A stretch of DNA of 55,675 bases. It comes from an uncultured Lachnospiraceae bacterium. GTDB lineage: Bacteria > Bacillota > Clostridia > Lachnospirales > Lachnospiraceae. The stretch is from assembly GCA_902779445.1 (NCBI GenBank), contig CACZBM010000013.1, positions 1 to 55,675 on the forward strand. The letters run 5' to 3'. Both the position numbers and the translations under genes were made by a program. Positions within the stretch are counted from its first letter, which is position 1; each line of letters opens with the position of its first letter. The notes beneath the pieces are model-generated. The model saw only the letters and a list, made by a program, of their open reading frames with translations, was not told the DNA's origin and searched no databases. Below, in pieces: positions 17,238 to 26,386 of the stretch.

Positions 17238-19060
17238 CTGGTGATATACCCTCTTTTTCTCCCGAAAAGTCCTCTTCTTTCAAGTATGAGAAAAACATCA
17301 TCCCTGTCTATGTCTTTCGAAAGGGCTCTGTTACTGATCTTTACGGAAAAACCTGAAAGCTCTGTATCTCTTTCTTTCGGAAATACAGCAGAAATATCAT
17401 CTCTGAGAATCCTTCCTGCAGAAACCCTGTAATACTTCTCTCCGTCGGATATCAGAAGAAATGTATCATACTCATATCCCGGTGCTCCCTGTACAAAAGC
17501 CCATCCGCTTATCTCGGTAAAGTCGCTGTGGCACATGGCATCTGACGATCTTCTTTCGCAAACATCTATGCTGTAATGTACTTTACCGTTATTGCCGCAC
17601 TTTCTGTATCTGCTTTTCCCCTCTGATCCCAAAAGAGTGATCCACTCTCCTTTCTCAGAAAAACTGACCTCAGAGAGCTTCTCATGATAAGGAACTTTAT
17701 CTTCAGCGGAGAGAATATTGACATCGTAATCAAGTCCGGTCTCCGTTAAGTTCCGACTGTACCACGGATCTCCTCCGGCGATAAGGTCTCTGTATTTTTC
17801 ATAGTAATACTCTCTTTCCCTTATCAGCCTTTCAAACCTCTCCTTATCCCCATCATCACTTTTCCTTGAAAAGCTTTCATGATGGATAATACTCAGGTCA
17901 TTTAAGCAGACATTGTAATAGCCTTTTAAAAGGAGGGCACTGCAGAGATCCACATCCGTATACGCAACAGAAAGATTCTCGTCAAATCCACCTGCCTCTT
18001 CAAACTTCCTCCGTTCTATCATAAGACAGGCACCGGTCACAGCAAAGACATTTATCTTTCTCCGGTTCACTCCTCTGTAATAAGCCCTGTTATCCTCATA
18101 ACCGCAAAGCTTATGAGAGGCTCCGCTTTTAAGAAGTGTGATACCGCAGTGCTGTATCCTTTTTCCACCCGGATAGAGAAGCTTGCAGCCTACGGCTCCT
18201 GTCTTTTCCTTACATGCTTCCTTAAGCATTCGTCCAAAGACAAAAGTTCCCTCCGGTATCTCAATATCGTCATTAAGAAAAAGAATGAGACCGGAAGCTG
18301 TCATCCCGGCTCCCATGTTGCAGAGCTTTGAATAGACGAATTCCGTCTCTTTTCTAAAATAATCAAAAGAGTACTTTTCTGAAAGCTTCCTGTATTCTTC
18401 AGTGTTTACAGCATTGCTTCCGTTATCTATCACTATGCATTCAAGACTGACTCCCTCTGCCTCCGCAGATCTTACGAGTCCTTTCAGACACCGTGCGAGA
18501 AGCTCCGGATGATCCTTAGACAGTATGACTACCGCTATCTCTCCAAGTGCCCCCTGAACCACATACCCTTGGTCCACCCTGTCTGCATATTCGTACTCAT
18601 GGTGAGAGAAAGCGTGGTACAGTACTTCCGGTATATGAAGAGGATTCTTTGAAAGCTTCCCGCATTCCCTCAGGAATTCAAGGCTTCCAAATTCACTCTT
18701 CCGCGCTTCCTTAACTCTCTCCGATAGTTCCCTCTTTATAACGGTGAATCCTCCGGGATAATAGAAGCTGTCCAAAGTATCCGGTGAATGATCCGGCTTA
18801 AAATAGGGATCGTGCCTGAAACCCTTGTCTTCCTCGTCTTCATCCGTATAGATAAGATCGTACCCCTTCGAAAAGGCATCGTATTCCCTGAAGGCTTCCC
18901 CTGCTTTCTCATCGATACGTCCGTCATCATTACAGAAAACAAGATAGTCCTCCGGCACAGCGAACTCTTTCGGAGACCTTTTTACTTCCCGGTCCCTTAT
19001 CCACCGGCTGTATGGATCTCTTATCTCTTCTATTGATCTCTTATAATCTTCTCTTTTCAT
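17234..19060 (-). CDS. GT2 glycosyltransferase with partial first domain and extra C-terminal domain
   Basis: This 608-residue protein has residues 1-165 resembling only the later part of a tandem-GT2 first domain: FCNDDGRIDE, DLIYTDEDEEDKG, the FKPDHSPDTL segment and HIPEVLYHAFSH. The nucleotide-binding start of a GT-A fold is missing. A complete GT2 domain follows from about 170 (AVVILSKDHPELL, CIVIDNGSNAV, LILFLNDDIEIPE, TGACLMIERR, YTDVDLCSALLL). The last 150 residues form an unrecognised domain (ISGWAFVQGAPG, DTFLLISDGEKYYRV). Only the second domain is likely catalytic. It overlaps the methyltransferase-kinase gene by 4 bp. Confidence 0.8.
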   Translation of the reverse strand: MKREDYKRSIEEIRDPYSRWIRDREVKRSPKEFAVPEDYLVFCNDDGRIDEKAGEAFREYDAFSKGYDLIYTDEDEEDKGFRHDPYFKPDHSPDTLDSFYYPGGFTVIKRELSERVKEARKSEFGSLEFLRECGKLSKNPLHIPEVLYHAFSHHEYEYADRVDQGYVVQGALGEIAVVILSKDHPELLARCLKGLVRSAEAEGVSLECIVIDNGSNAVNTEEYRKLSEKYSFDYFRKETEFVYSKLCNMGAGMTASGLILFLNDDIEIPEGTFVFGRMLKEACKEKTGAVGCKLLYPGGKRIQHCGITLLKSGASHKLCGYEDNRAYYRGVNRRKINVFAVTGACLMIERRKFEEAGGFDENLSVAYTDVDLCSALLLKGYYNVCLNDLSIIHHESFSRKSDDGDKERFERLIREREYYYEKYRDLIAGGDPWYSRNLTETGLDYDVNILSAEDKVPYHEKLSEVSFSEKGEWITLLGSEGKSRYRKCGNNGKVHYSIDVCERRSSDAMCHSDFTEISGWAFVQGAPGYEYDTFLLISDGEKYYRVSAGRILRDDISAVFPKERDTELSGFSVKISNRALSKDIDRDDVFLILERRGLFGRKRGYITR

Positions 19061-21261
19061 GAGAGTGATACGGAAATATATTCAGGTCTTGTACCTTTTA
19101 TAAGATGCTTGAATCCGGAGCCGCTGTTATCTATAGGCATGGCAAATTCATACGCGAGCGGATTCCAGAATCTGGGATCCATTGCCATGATATAGTATTC
19201 CATATGAAGAACTGCACCGGGTTCCACATTTTCTATGATCACCTGAGAATCCTCAGTATCAAATATGATCACGTTCTCAGTGATACCGGTCCCGTTTGTC
19301 AGGCACTCCTCCACGTTTTCTCCGTTTATCGTGAGCTTTTCTATCCTTATCATGCATTTAAAATCCGAAGGATCTATCCTTATTGACGTACAGTCACCCG
19401 GGATGACTGTATCAAAGGATATCTTATCCTCATCATTTCTTTCGGCATTGATAAGAAGAGACTGGTCCTGATGGTAGCCAAGTCCTTTATCGTAAAATAC
19501 CCTGGGCTTCTCCGGCCTCTGAAGCCTTCTGGATTTAATTAGCGCTTCATCCAAATGAATATTATTGCCGCCGAAAATGGAGTACATTCCCACGATGGAA
19601 ATGGTCCTGCCCGCAATATGCCTCTGGAAAGCCTGCTCCATCTCGTAGAAGATCCCCATAAGATCAGCATCTATTCCAACCTTTTGATAAATACCGGCAA
19701 ACGCCTCCTTGGTATCGGACTCAATGGATGACAGGAAGTAGCTGATAGCTCTGAAGATTATGAAGTCAACAGGGATCGGGAATTCATAAACCCATTCATA
19801 ATCTATGATATTCCAGCCATTATTGTAGATCAGATTTGAAAAGATAAGATCCACATCCGTGAGCAGCATACTCTTTAAGTTGTCGGGAAGACTGGTCACT
19901 TCGAAGACTTCCGCGAATTCCTTGGTAGCCCAGAAGTCTCTCACAGCAGTTCTCCTTAATGCATTTGCGAAATTCACAACTCCCTTAATGCATTCGTCTG
20001 CCCTTCCGGAGGCAAGGAGACGCTTCAGCTCCTCATCCATGCTGCGTCCTTCCAGATAGTCAAACTCCAGCTGCTTCAGCTCACCGAACTCATTATAGAC
20101 TTTGAATACCGGACATGGTCTGAAGCTCGTTCCCTTGAACTCGGCAAGGATGCCGTTATAAGCTTCTGCCATCCTTAAAAGGTGGGGGACTGCCTCCCTT
20201 GTAAACGGAGTTTTGACAACCATGGTCTTATGGTTTCCATCCACCTCTATATCCGTCCGGATCTGATACAACGGATCCCTCTCAACTGAATGCTTGGAAT
20301 AAATGGGATGTCTCTCCATCATACTTTCTATCCTGTTTTCCTTCTGCAGGATCATCAGATATGAATTTGAGAAAAACGGGAAATAACCATCCACCAGTGC
20401 TTCATTCAGCGCCGCTTCCTCGCTGAAGGAGGTCACTCTTTCACCGTCAAAGTTCCTCTCATTCTCATCGAACTCACCTCTGTGGGGAAGTCTTTCATCG
20501 GAATATATGGTTGTGGGAAGCTTATAATCCGGGTATGGATAGAAAAATTTATAATCATAACCTGCCTTGTGAGCTATCCTCATAAGCCTGGTCCTTGAGA
20601 ATGTCCGAACCCCGTCTCCGTGAAGATATCCTTCTATTCCGTCATAATAGCGGCCTGTATGGTCTTCCCTGCATCCGGCAAAATACTTCATCCCGTATTT
20701 ATTCTCGATAGCTACCACTACCTGTCCGCCGTGTGCCAGATGTGGCATGAGCATTTCCAGAAAATCCTGATAGGGATCTTTGGACTCAATATACGAAAGC
20801 GCATATTCCAGAACACCTATCAGCATTATGTAGTCGTATTTCTCTTCGAGATGCTTTTCTATGGTCTGGAAATTCCCGACCTTTATGTCGATATTGTCCC
20901 TGTTACGGTTTCTGTAGGCATTGATAAGGCTTCTTTTATAGCTTAACTCAACACAGGTCACATGCCCTGCTTTCTGGGCAATGGCGCCTGTCACAGCCCC
21001 GCATCCCGCGCCTATTTCCAATATCTTCTGATCTTCCTTTATAGGAAGAAAATCTATGATACCACCTCTCAGATGTGAAAGGTGATAAAGTATACTCCAT
21101 CTCTGTTCCGAGGCAATGATGTGATTGAATTCTTCTTCCTCATGCTCCATCACTATATCGAGAAGCCTGTCTTCATCCGCTCCTTCGGAATAAAAATCTT
21201 CTCCCGTATAATCACTTAAGTCGAGGGTGACACCCCCGATGATCTCCTTAGTTTCGCTCAT
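19057..21261 (-). CDS. Methyltransferase-kinase fusion, chain-terminator-like
   Basis: This 734-residue protein begins with a class I SAM-dependent methyltransferase (about 50-240; SAM loop LEIGAGCG at 81-88, VTCVELSYKR, LIGVLEY). A protein-kinase/APH-like region follows: DVDLIFSN at 469-476 aligns with the HGDxxxxN loop, keeping the catalytic Asp (471) and Asn (476) but with Asp in place of His, and IIDYEW holds the metal Asp (487). The C-terminal 150 residues look beta-rich. A methyltransferase joined to a kinase beside an ABC exporter recalls WbdD, which caps E. coli O-antigen chains and fixes their length. ATG at 21261 is chosen over an in-frame TTG at 21276 because GGAG lies 8-9 bases upstream. 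The capping role is inference. Confidence 0.7.
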   Translation of the reverse strand: MSETKEIIGGVTLDLSDYTGEDFYSEGADEDRLLDIVMEHEEEEFNHIIASEQRWSILYHLSHLRGGIIDFLPIKEDQKILEIGAGCGAVTGAIAQKAGHVTCVELSYKRSLINAYRNRNRDNIDIKVGNFQTIEKHLEEKYDYIMLIGVLEYALSYIESKDPYQDFLEMLMPHLAHGGQVVVAIENKYGMKYFAGCREDHTGRYYDGIEGYLHGDGVRTFSRTRLMRIAHKAGYDYKFFYPYPDYKLPTTIYSDERLPHRGEFDENERNFDGERVTSFSEEAALNEALVDGYFPFFSNSYLMILQKENRIESMMERHPIYSKHSVERDPLYQIRTDIEVDGNHKTMVVKTPFTREAVPHLLRMAEAYNGILAEFKGTSFRPCPVFKVYNEFGELKQLEFDYLEGRSMDEELKRLLASGRADECIKGVVNFANALRRTAVRDFWATKEFAEVFEVTSLPDNLKSMLLTDVDLIFSNLIYNNGWNIIDYEWVYEFPIPVDFIIFRAISYFLSSIESDTKEAFAGIYQKVGIDADLMGIFYEMEQAFQRHIAGRTISIVGMYSIFGGNNIHLDEALIKSRRLQRPEKPRVFYDKGLGYHQDQSLLINAERNDEDKISFDTVIPGDCTSIRIDPSDFKCMIRIEKLTINGENVEECLTNGTGITENVIIFDTEDSQVIIENVEPGAVLHMEYYIMAMDPRFWNPLAYEFAMPIDNSGSGFKHLIKGTRPEYISVSLS

Positions 21262-22543
21262 GGTCTTTCTCCACAATTACTTCCATTCCCATATCATAAT
21301 ATCCTGTAGTATCTTTTGAGGATATGCAATTGATACTGAATATATCATACATTCTGTTATATACGGTAAACTCTCCGTTCCTGTATCCCACTAATCCGAG
21401 AGACACCAGATACTCTCCACCCTGAAGAGACATATCCTGGGTAAAGGTGCAGTTAAGGATATCGCCTTTCTCAGGCTCTCCCGTATCGATCTTCTCAAAC
21501 ATGGTGTTGGTCCCGGTTATCTCCACTCCCATCCGGTTCTTAAAGGATACTGCCACTATAGGCTGTGATATCTTCTCATGAAACAGGCACTTGACCCGTA
21601 TTGAAAAGCTGTCTCCTTTGACAATGGTATTCGTGATCTGTCCGCTGTTATCAATACAGCAGAAGTCAACTATATCGGCAAGTCCGTTTCCGTAGGTGTC
21701 CTGCGAGGGATTCAAAGTCATTCTGTCCCTCCACCTGCTGCCGGAACCTGTATCACTGTCTGCTTTATTTCTGTTAAAACTCCTCACTTCTTCATCCGGT
21801 GCCGAATCCAGCTGGTGTACCAGCACCTTTTTATACATATCGATTATCTCTTTCGGTGCACCCTCTCCGATCTTTCTTCCTCTGTCCAGAAGCACCACCC
21901 TGTCGCAGTACTTGCTGATACTTGAAAGATCGTGGCTCACGAAAAGGATCGTTTTTCCAGCTTTCTTAAACTCCTCAAATTTATGGTAGCATTTATTCTG
22001 GAAAAAAACATCTCCTACAGAAAGAGCTTCGTCGACTATAAGGATCTCCGGATCGATATTGATGGCAACCGCAAAAGCAAGGCGCACAAACATGCCGCTG
22101 GAATAAGTCTTTACCTGCTGATACACAAAGTCACCTATATCCGCAAAGTCCAGGATATCCTGGAGCTTTTCATCTATCTCCGCCTTGGAAAAGCCGATCA
22201 TGGTACCGTTCAGGTATATATTCTCTATCCCGGTAAACTCCATATTGAAACCGGCTCCCAGTTCCAGAAGGGCTGATATCCTTCCGTTTATCTCTACATT
22301 TCCGGCAGTGGGATTCAATACTCCGGTAATGATCTTCAGGATGGTTGATTTGCCTGATCCGTTCGTCCCGATGATCCCGACAGTCTCCCCCTGCGAAACA
22401 GTCAGAGAGACATCATGAAGGGCATAGTGCTCGTGATAGAGCTTCTTCCTCGTAAGACCAAGTGCATCCCTGACACGGTCCTTCTGATGATCGTAGAGCT
22501 TATACATTTTATCTAAATGTTCAACTTTTATTGCTGGTGTCAT
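21248..22543 (-). CDS. Polysaccharide ABC exporter ATPase with carbohydrate-binding tail (Wzt-like)
   Basis: In this 431-residue protein the first 240 residues form an ABC ATPase: Walker A GTNGSGKST (59-67), the TagH/Wzt-type LLELGAGFNMEFTG, signature YSSGMFVRLAF, Walker B ILIVDEAL. Residues about 270-431 form a beta-sandwich like the Wzt C-terminal domain, which in O9a-type systems recognises the modified chain end before export. ATG at 22543 is preferred; a GTG at 22564 falls inside the R2 repeat. The ribosome binding site GAGGG is the repeat's own CCCTC end. The permease lies just upstream and the methyltransferase-kinase overlaps the 3' end. Confidence 0.9.
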   Translation of the reverse strand: MTPAIKVEHLDKMYKLYDHQKDRVRDALGLTRKKLYHEHYALHDVSLTVSQGETVGIIGTNGSGKSTILKIITGVLNPTAGNVEINGRISALLELGAGFNMEFTGIENIYLNGTMIGFSKAEIDEKLQDILDFADIGDFVYQQVKTYSSGMFVRLAFAVAINIDPEILIVDEALSVGDVFFQNKCYHKFEEFKKAGKTILFVSHDLSSISKYCDRVVLLDRGRKIGEGAPKEIIDMYKKVLVHQLDSAPDEEVRSFNRNKADSDTGSGSRWRDRMTLNPSQDTYGNGLADIVDFCCIDNSGQITNTIVKGDSFSIRVKCLFHEKISQPIVAVSFKNRMGVEITGTNTMFEKIDTGEPEKGDILNCTFTQDMSLQGGEYLVSLGLVGYRNGEFTVYNRMYDIFSINCISSKDTTGYYDMGMEVIVEKDHERN

Positions 22544-22547
22544 GTAT

Positions 22548-22667
22548 CCCTCATCCGTCAGCACTTCGTGCTGCCACCTTACCGATGGCAGCCGTGCTCA
22601 GCACAGCTATACGCCATTCAAAACATGCCACTGGCATATTTTGCCCCAAAGGGGGAAGGCTTTAAAT
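22548..22667 (-). repeat. R2 repeat, long form
   Basis: This is the same architecture as 9491-9609: CCCTCATCCGTC, hairpin CAGCAC-TTC-GTGCTG, then a hairpin at about 22618-22642 (AAAACATGCC/GGCATATTTT) and GGGGGAAGGCTTTAAAT. It separates the exporter permease and ATPase genes and supplies the ATPase gene's GATGAGGG ribosome-binding sequence. Confidence 0.85.
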
Positions 22668-22673
22668 TATCGC

Positions 22674-23651
22674 TTATAGTACATCCGCGAAGTGGATCTT
22701 CAATCTCTTAAAAACAAGCGCTCCGAAAAGGAACATGGCTGCGGAAAAGATCCAGAAATACGCTGTCGAATAAAAATGTTCCCAGAACCACATATTATCG
22801 AGAAGTGACATCCTGTATCCATCTACTGCATAGAAAACGGGATTCAGCTTGAACAGTATCTGCAGAGGTCTGGGAAGAACCTCCAGATGCCACATGATCG
22901 GTGTGATCCATACTCCAACCTGGAGAGCAATACCTATTATCTGTCCAAGATCCCTGAAAAACACGACGATGGAACAGGTAACATAGCTCATTCCCAGGAC
23001 CAGGAAGAACACGCAGAAGGTAAAATAAGGAAGCTGAATCCAGTATATGGTGGGATAGTATCCACAGATGATCAGAAGAATGCAGGCCACAAGCGTAAGG
23101 AACAGGTGTATGAACAGCGCACTGATGACCTTTATTATGGGAAGGATACTTATCTTAAATACCACCTTTTTTACAAGGAACTGGTATGAGAGGAGCGCGC
23201 TTGTCCCCTGCCCCAGCGCATCGGAAAAGAAAAACCAGGGTGTTATCCCGGCTATCAGCCATAGTACAAAGGGGTAGGTCGTTTCTCCTGTCATATCGGT
23301 CCTGGCTCCAACCGAAAAAACGAACCAGTATACCAGGACTGTCACCACCGGCTGTACAAAAGCCCAGAATATACCAAGATACGATCCGGCATATTTTGAT
23401 TTAAAATCATTCTTTGCCAGCTTCCAGATAAGTTCCCTGTTCTGATAGAGCTCTATCGGAAGCGTCACTATCCTTTCATATCCCAGTATAAATCCGATAA
23501 GGGCAGCGTCCAGCATGCAGCAGGAAATAACCTTCTTCAGGATCTCCTGAACAGGGTCTGCCAGTGAATTGGTATGTAATATGATATAGGCATTACATGC
23601 AGCCACTATTACACAAACAATGACTACAACCTTTTTCTTCTGTTTCTCCAT
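22674..23651 (-). CDS. Polysaccharide ABC exporter permease (Wzm-like)
   Basis: This 325-residue ABC-2-type permease has a core from about residue 65 that matches the Wzm/TagG/RgpC family: LIWKLAKNDFKSKYAGSYLG, then six membrane segments with WLIAGITPWFFFSD, FFRDLGQIIGIALQVGVWITPI and LFKLNPVFYAVDGYR. An extra 60-residue N-terminal part with two further hydrophobic helices precedes it, which is unusual for the family. With the following ATPase it exports a lipid-linked polysaccharide. The ribosome binding site is weak. Confidence 0.9.
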   Translation of the reverse strand: MEKQKKKVVVIVCVIVAACNAYIILHTNSLADPVQEILKKVISCCMLDAALIGFILGYERIVTLPIELYQNRELIWKLAKNDFKSKYAGSYLGIFWAFVQPVVTVLVYWFVFSVGARTDMTGETTYPFVLWLIAGITPWFFFSDALGQGTSALLSYQFLVKKVVFKISILPIIKVISALFIHLFLTLVACILLIICGYYPTIYWIQLPYFTFCVFFLVLGMSYVTCSIVVFFRDLGQIIGIALQVGVWITPIMWHLEVLPRPLQILFKLNPVFYAVDGYRMSLLDNMWFWEHFYSTAYFWIFSAAMFLFGALVFKRLKIHFADVL

Positions 23652-23676
23652 GGAATAAGTCTACTCTGTTAAATCC

Positions 23677-24225
23677 CTAAATGCACACAAAATCCGGCCA
23701 GTTTCTGTCCCGGTCATTTATGTTCAGCTCATCTTCCCTTATCTCGTCCGGCCACTTGATCCCGATCGCAGGGTCATTGAAACGGAGTCCGCCGTCATCA
23801 CCGGGATGGAAGAAATCATCACACTTATACACAAACTCTGCTTTTTCGGACAATACCAGGAAGCCGTGGGCAAAGTTCTTCGGAATATAAAACATCTTCT
23901 TATTCTCCTCGGAAAGCTCCACCCCGAACCAGCGTCCAAAAGTGGCTGATCCTTTTCGGAGATCAACCGCCACGTCAAAGACTCTTCCTCTTATGACCCT
24001 TACAAGTTTTGACTGGGGGAATTCTTTCTGGAAATGCATACCTCTCAAAACTCCCCTGGTAGAAGAGGACTGGTTATCCTGAACAAATTCATCGGTTATA
24101 CCGATCTCTGCAAACTGGTCCTTTCTGTAGGTCTCCATGAAATATCCTCTTTCGTCTCCGAATACTTCAGGAGTTATCACCTTTAATCCTTCTATTTCAC
24201 ATGTTTCTGCTTTGATCTGTCCCAT
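23677..24225 (-). CDS. rfbC: dTDP-4-dehydrorhamnose 3,5-epimerase
   Basis: This 182-residue protein has the usual RfbC/RmlC length. Visible motifs include FGDERGYFMETY, RGVLRGMHFQ with the catalytic His (H64), RVFDVAVDLR, FYIPKNFAHGF and VYKCDDFFHPGDDGG. It makes dTDP-4-dehydro-L-rhamnose from the RfbB product. AAAGGAAT precedes the ATG. The GH25 gene separates it from rfbA and rfbB. Confidence 0.95.
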   Translation of the reverse strand: MGQIKAETCEIEGLKVITPEVFGDERGYFMETYRKDQFAEIGITDEFVQDNQSSSTRGVLRGMHFQKEFPQSKLVRVIRGRVFDVAVDLRKGSATFGRWFGVELSEENKKMFYIPKNFAHGFLVLSEKAEFVYKCDDFFHPGDDGGLRFNDPAIGIKWPDEIREDELNINDRDRNWPDFVCI

Positions 24226-24268
24226 ATTATTCCTTTCTTTTTATAGCGTGTCATACGCTCAATATGAC

Positions 24269-25525
24269 TTATAACTTTAGTATTACATCCAGATCTACGT
24301 TTCCTTCTATCCCGTCCACATGGCCCTTTGAGGAATACTGCCATGCATCATATTTCCCTTCATAGGTGGGCCTCTTTACCTTATACTGTGCCAGCCATAT
24401 GGGATACTCAGACAGCTCACCGGCATTGATATACGTTGTAAGCCACTTCTTATTGGCATAAACCCCGGCACGATATCCGGCATTTTCAAGGGTCTCTATG
24501 AAGGCTTTGATATTGGCGGTACGGACTCCTCTGTCCATAGCATCCGCCCTTCCTCCTGCAGACTCCACATCCAGGAATACCGGAAGCGACAGGTCTGATG
24601 CATTGACAAGAGACTGCACCATACTTGCTTCCTCCACTGCTTCAGTCTCATTTAATGCCTGGGTGAAGAAGTATACTCCTATCTTCAGTCCCGCTTCTCT
24701 GGCGCCCTTCAGGTTTCTTTCAAAATACGGATCCTCCACGAGAGACCCCGTACTGGATCCTCTGTATCCTAAACGGATAATGGCATATTCGATACCGGAT
24801 GACTTTACCTTTTCCCAATCGATCTCTTTATTATACTTGGATACATCTATCCCTATCGTGCCGCTCGCGAGGTCTATCTCCCCCGCATCCAGGAGCGCTC
24901 CGTCATCCTCTTCTTCTATATTAGCAGTGTCTTCGGCAGCTGCGTCTATCTCGTCCTCTGTTTTGATGATCGTTCTGATATAATCCACCGCTGTGTATGA
25001 AATATCGCTTCTTACGGTAACTGTACTGTCTGTTTCCGGAGCGATAAATCCCTCCTGTGGTTTCAGATGTACGGTATATTTCCCACCGGAGAGATCTGCT
25101 GCGGTGATCACACCGTCACAATCTGAATCCCTGTATTCGGCGATCCAGTCTCCTCTGGATATCTCTGTCCGGAAAGGTACTCCCGATATCAGGTTCCCCT
25201 TTCTGTCCGTGATCATCACCTTGATATCCCTGTTTACTGATGACAGAAGGATCTCGAGATAAGGCCAGTCTGAATCATCAATCTTCTCTCTTCTTTCGTG
25301 ATCGGATGCAGCCTCAAAAGCCCCGGCTGTCTCCACTCCTGCTTCTCTTAAACCGCTGTATTCCGGAGCAGGTTCAGAACTCTCTGAGACTTTCTCAGTT
25401 ACCTGAGATACCCTGTCTTTATCGTGACCCGCATCTCCGAAATACTTAAGCAGTAACACAAAGAAAGCGGTCACAACCAGAAGAGCGGCTGCGACCGCAA
25501 TTATCCTAAACTTCTTAAACCCCAT
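24269..25525 (-). CDS. Membrane-anchored GH25 muramidase
   Basis: In this 418-residue protein an N-terminal membrane helix (about 5-27) anchors an extracellular protein. Residues 95-185 form a transthyretin/SpaA-like beta domain containing [12 protein letters not shown], a calcium-loop-like pattern. An acidic linker follows, then a GH25 lysozyme domain from about 222 ([46 protein letters not shown] with the acidic pair, [21 protein letters not shown]). It would cut N-acetylmuramic acid linkages, perhaps opening peptidoglycan for polymer attachment or passage. It overlaps rfbA by 11 bp. Confidence 0.88.
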   Translation of the reverse strand: MGFKKFRIIAVAAALLVVTAFFVLLLKYFGDAGHDKDRVSQVTEKVSESSEPAPEYSGLREAGVETAGAFEAASDHERREKIDDSDWPYLEILLSSVNRDIKVMITDRKGNLISGVPFRTEISRGDWIAEYRDSDCDGVITAADLSGGKYTVHLKPQEGFIAPETDSTVTVRSDISYTAVDYIRTIIKTEDEIDAAAEDTANIEEEDDGALLDAGEIDLASGTIGIDVSKYNKEIDWEKVKSSGIEYAIIRLGYRGSSTGSLVEDPYFERNLKGAREAGLKIGVYFFTQALNETEAVEEASMVQSLVNASDLSLPVFLDVESAGGRADAMDRGVRTANIKAFIETLENAGYRAGVYANKKWLTTYINAGELSEYPIWLAQYKVKRPTYEGKYDAWQYSSKGHVDGIEGNVDLDVILKL

Positions 25526-26384
25526 TGGCTACATCTTTAAGGTACTGACCGTAAGGTGTTTTCATCAGAGGTTCTGCAAGCTTCAAAAGCTGATCTTTAT
25601 CAATAAAACCTCTCTTGTAAGCTATCTCCTCGATACAGGAAATATAAAGTCCCTGCCTTTTCTGGAAAGCACCTACAAAATCTGCCGCATCCAAAAGGGC
25701 ATCATGGTTCCCCGTATCAAGCCATGCGAAGCCTCTTCCGAGAGTCTCCACGAAAAGATCTCCCCTTTTCAGATACTCGTTATTTACGGATGTTATCTCC
25801 AGCTCTCCCCTTGCGGAAGGCTTAACATTCTTTGCTATTTCCACTATGTCATTATCATAAAAATAAAGACCCGGAACTGCATACTTGGACTTAGGATGCT
25901 CAGGTTTTTCTTCAATAGAGACAGCCTTTCCATCCTTATCAAACTCTACCACACCGTATTCCTTCGGGTTCTTCACATAGTATCCGAAGATGGTCGCTCC
26001 CCTTTCCCTTTCAACGGCTCTTTTAAGAACCCTTGAAAAGTCGTGTCCGTAAAAGATATTGTCACCCAGGACCATAGCCACATGGTCATTTCCGATAAAG
26101 TCTTCGCCAATAATAAATGCTTCTGCAAGACCGTTTGGATGTTCCTGTACTTTATAGGAAAAACTGAGTCCCAGATCCGATCCGTCACCGAAAAGTTCTT
26201 CGAATACCGGAAGATCTCTGGGTGTGGAGATTATCAGGATGTCCCTGATACCCGCCAGCATAAGCGTAGACAACGGATAGTAGATCATGGGCTTATCGTA
26301 TACAGGCATCATCTGCTTTGATATTGCCTTTGTAAGGGGATATAGTCTGGTGCCGCTTCCGCCGGCCAGGATTATTCCTTTCAA
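25515..26384 (-). CDS. rfbA: Glucose-1-phosphate thymidylyltransferase
   Basis: This 289-residue protein has the standard RfbA length and motifs: [17 protein letters not shown] at the N-terminus, [44 protein letters not shown] and [18 protein letters not shown]. It makes dTDP-glucose from glucose-1-phosphate and dTTP. The start codon is TTG (26384), with a strong GGAGGAG 7 bases upstream. It lies 2 bp after rfbB. Confidence 0.97.
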   Translation of the reverse strand: MKGIILAGGSGTRLYPLTKAISKQMMPVYDKPMIYYPLSTLMLAGIRDILIISTPRDLPVFEELFGDGSDLGLSFSYKVQEHPNGLAEAFIIGEDFIGNDHVAMVLGDNIFYGHDFSRVLKRAVERERGATIFGYYVKNPKEYGVVEFDKDGKAVSIEEKPEHPKSKYAVPGLYFYDNDIVEIAKNVKPSARGELEITSVNNEYLKRGDLFVETLGRGFAWLDTGNHDALLDAADFVGAFQKRQGLYISCIEEIAYKRGFIDKDQLLKLAEPLMKTPYGQYLKDVANGV

Positions 26385-26386
26385 AT

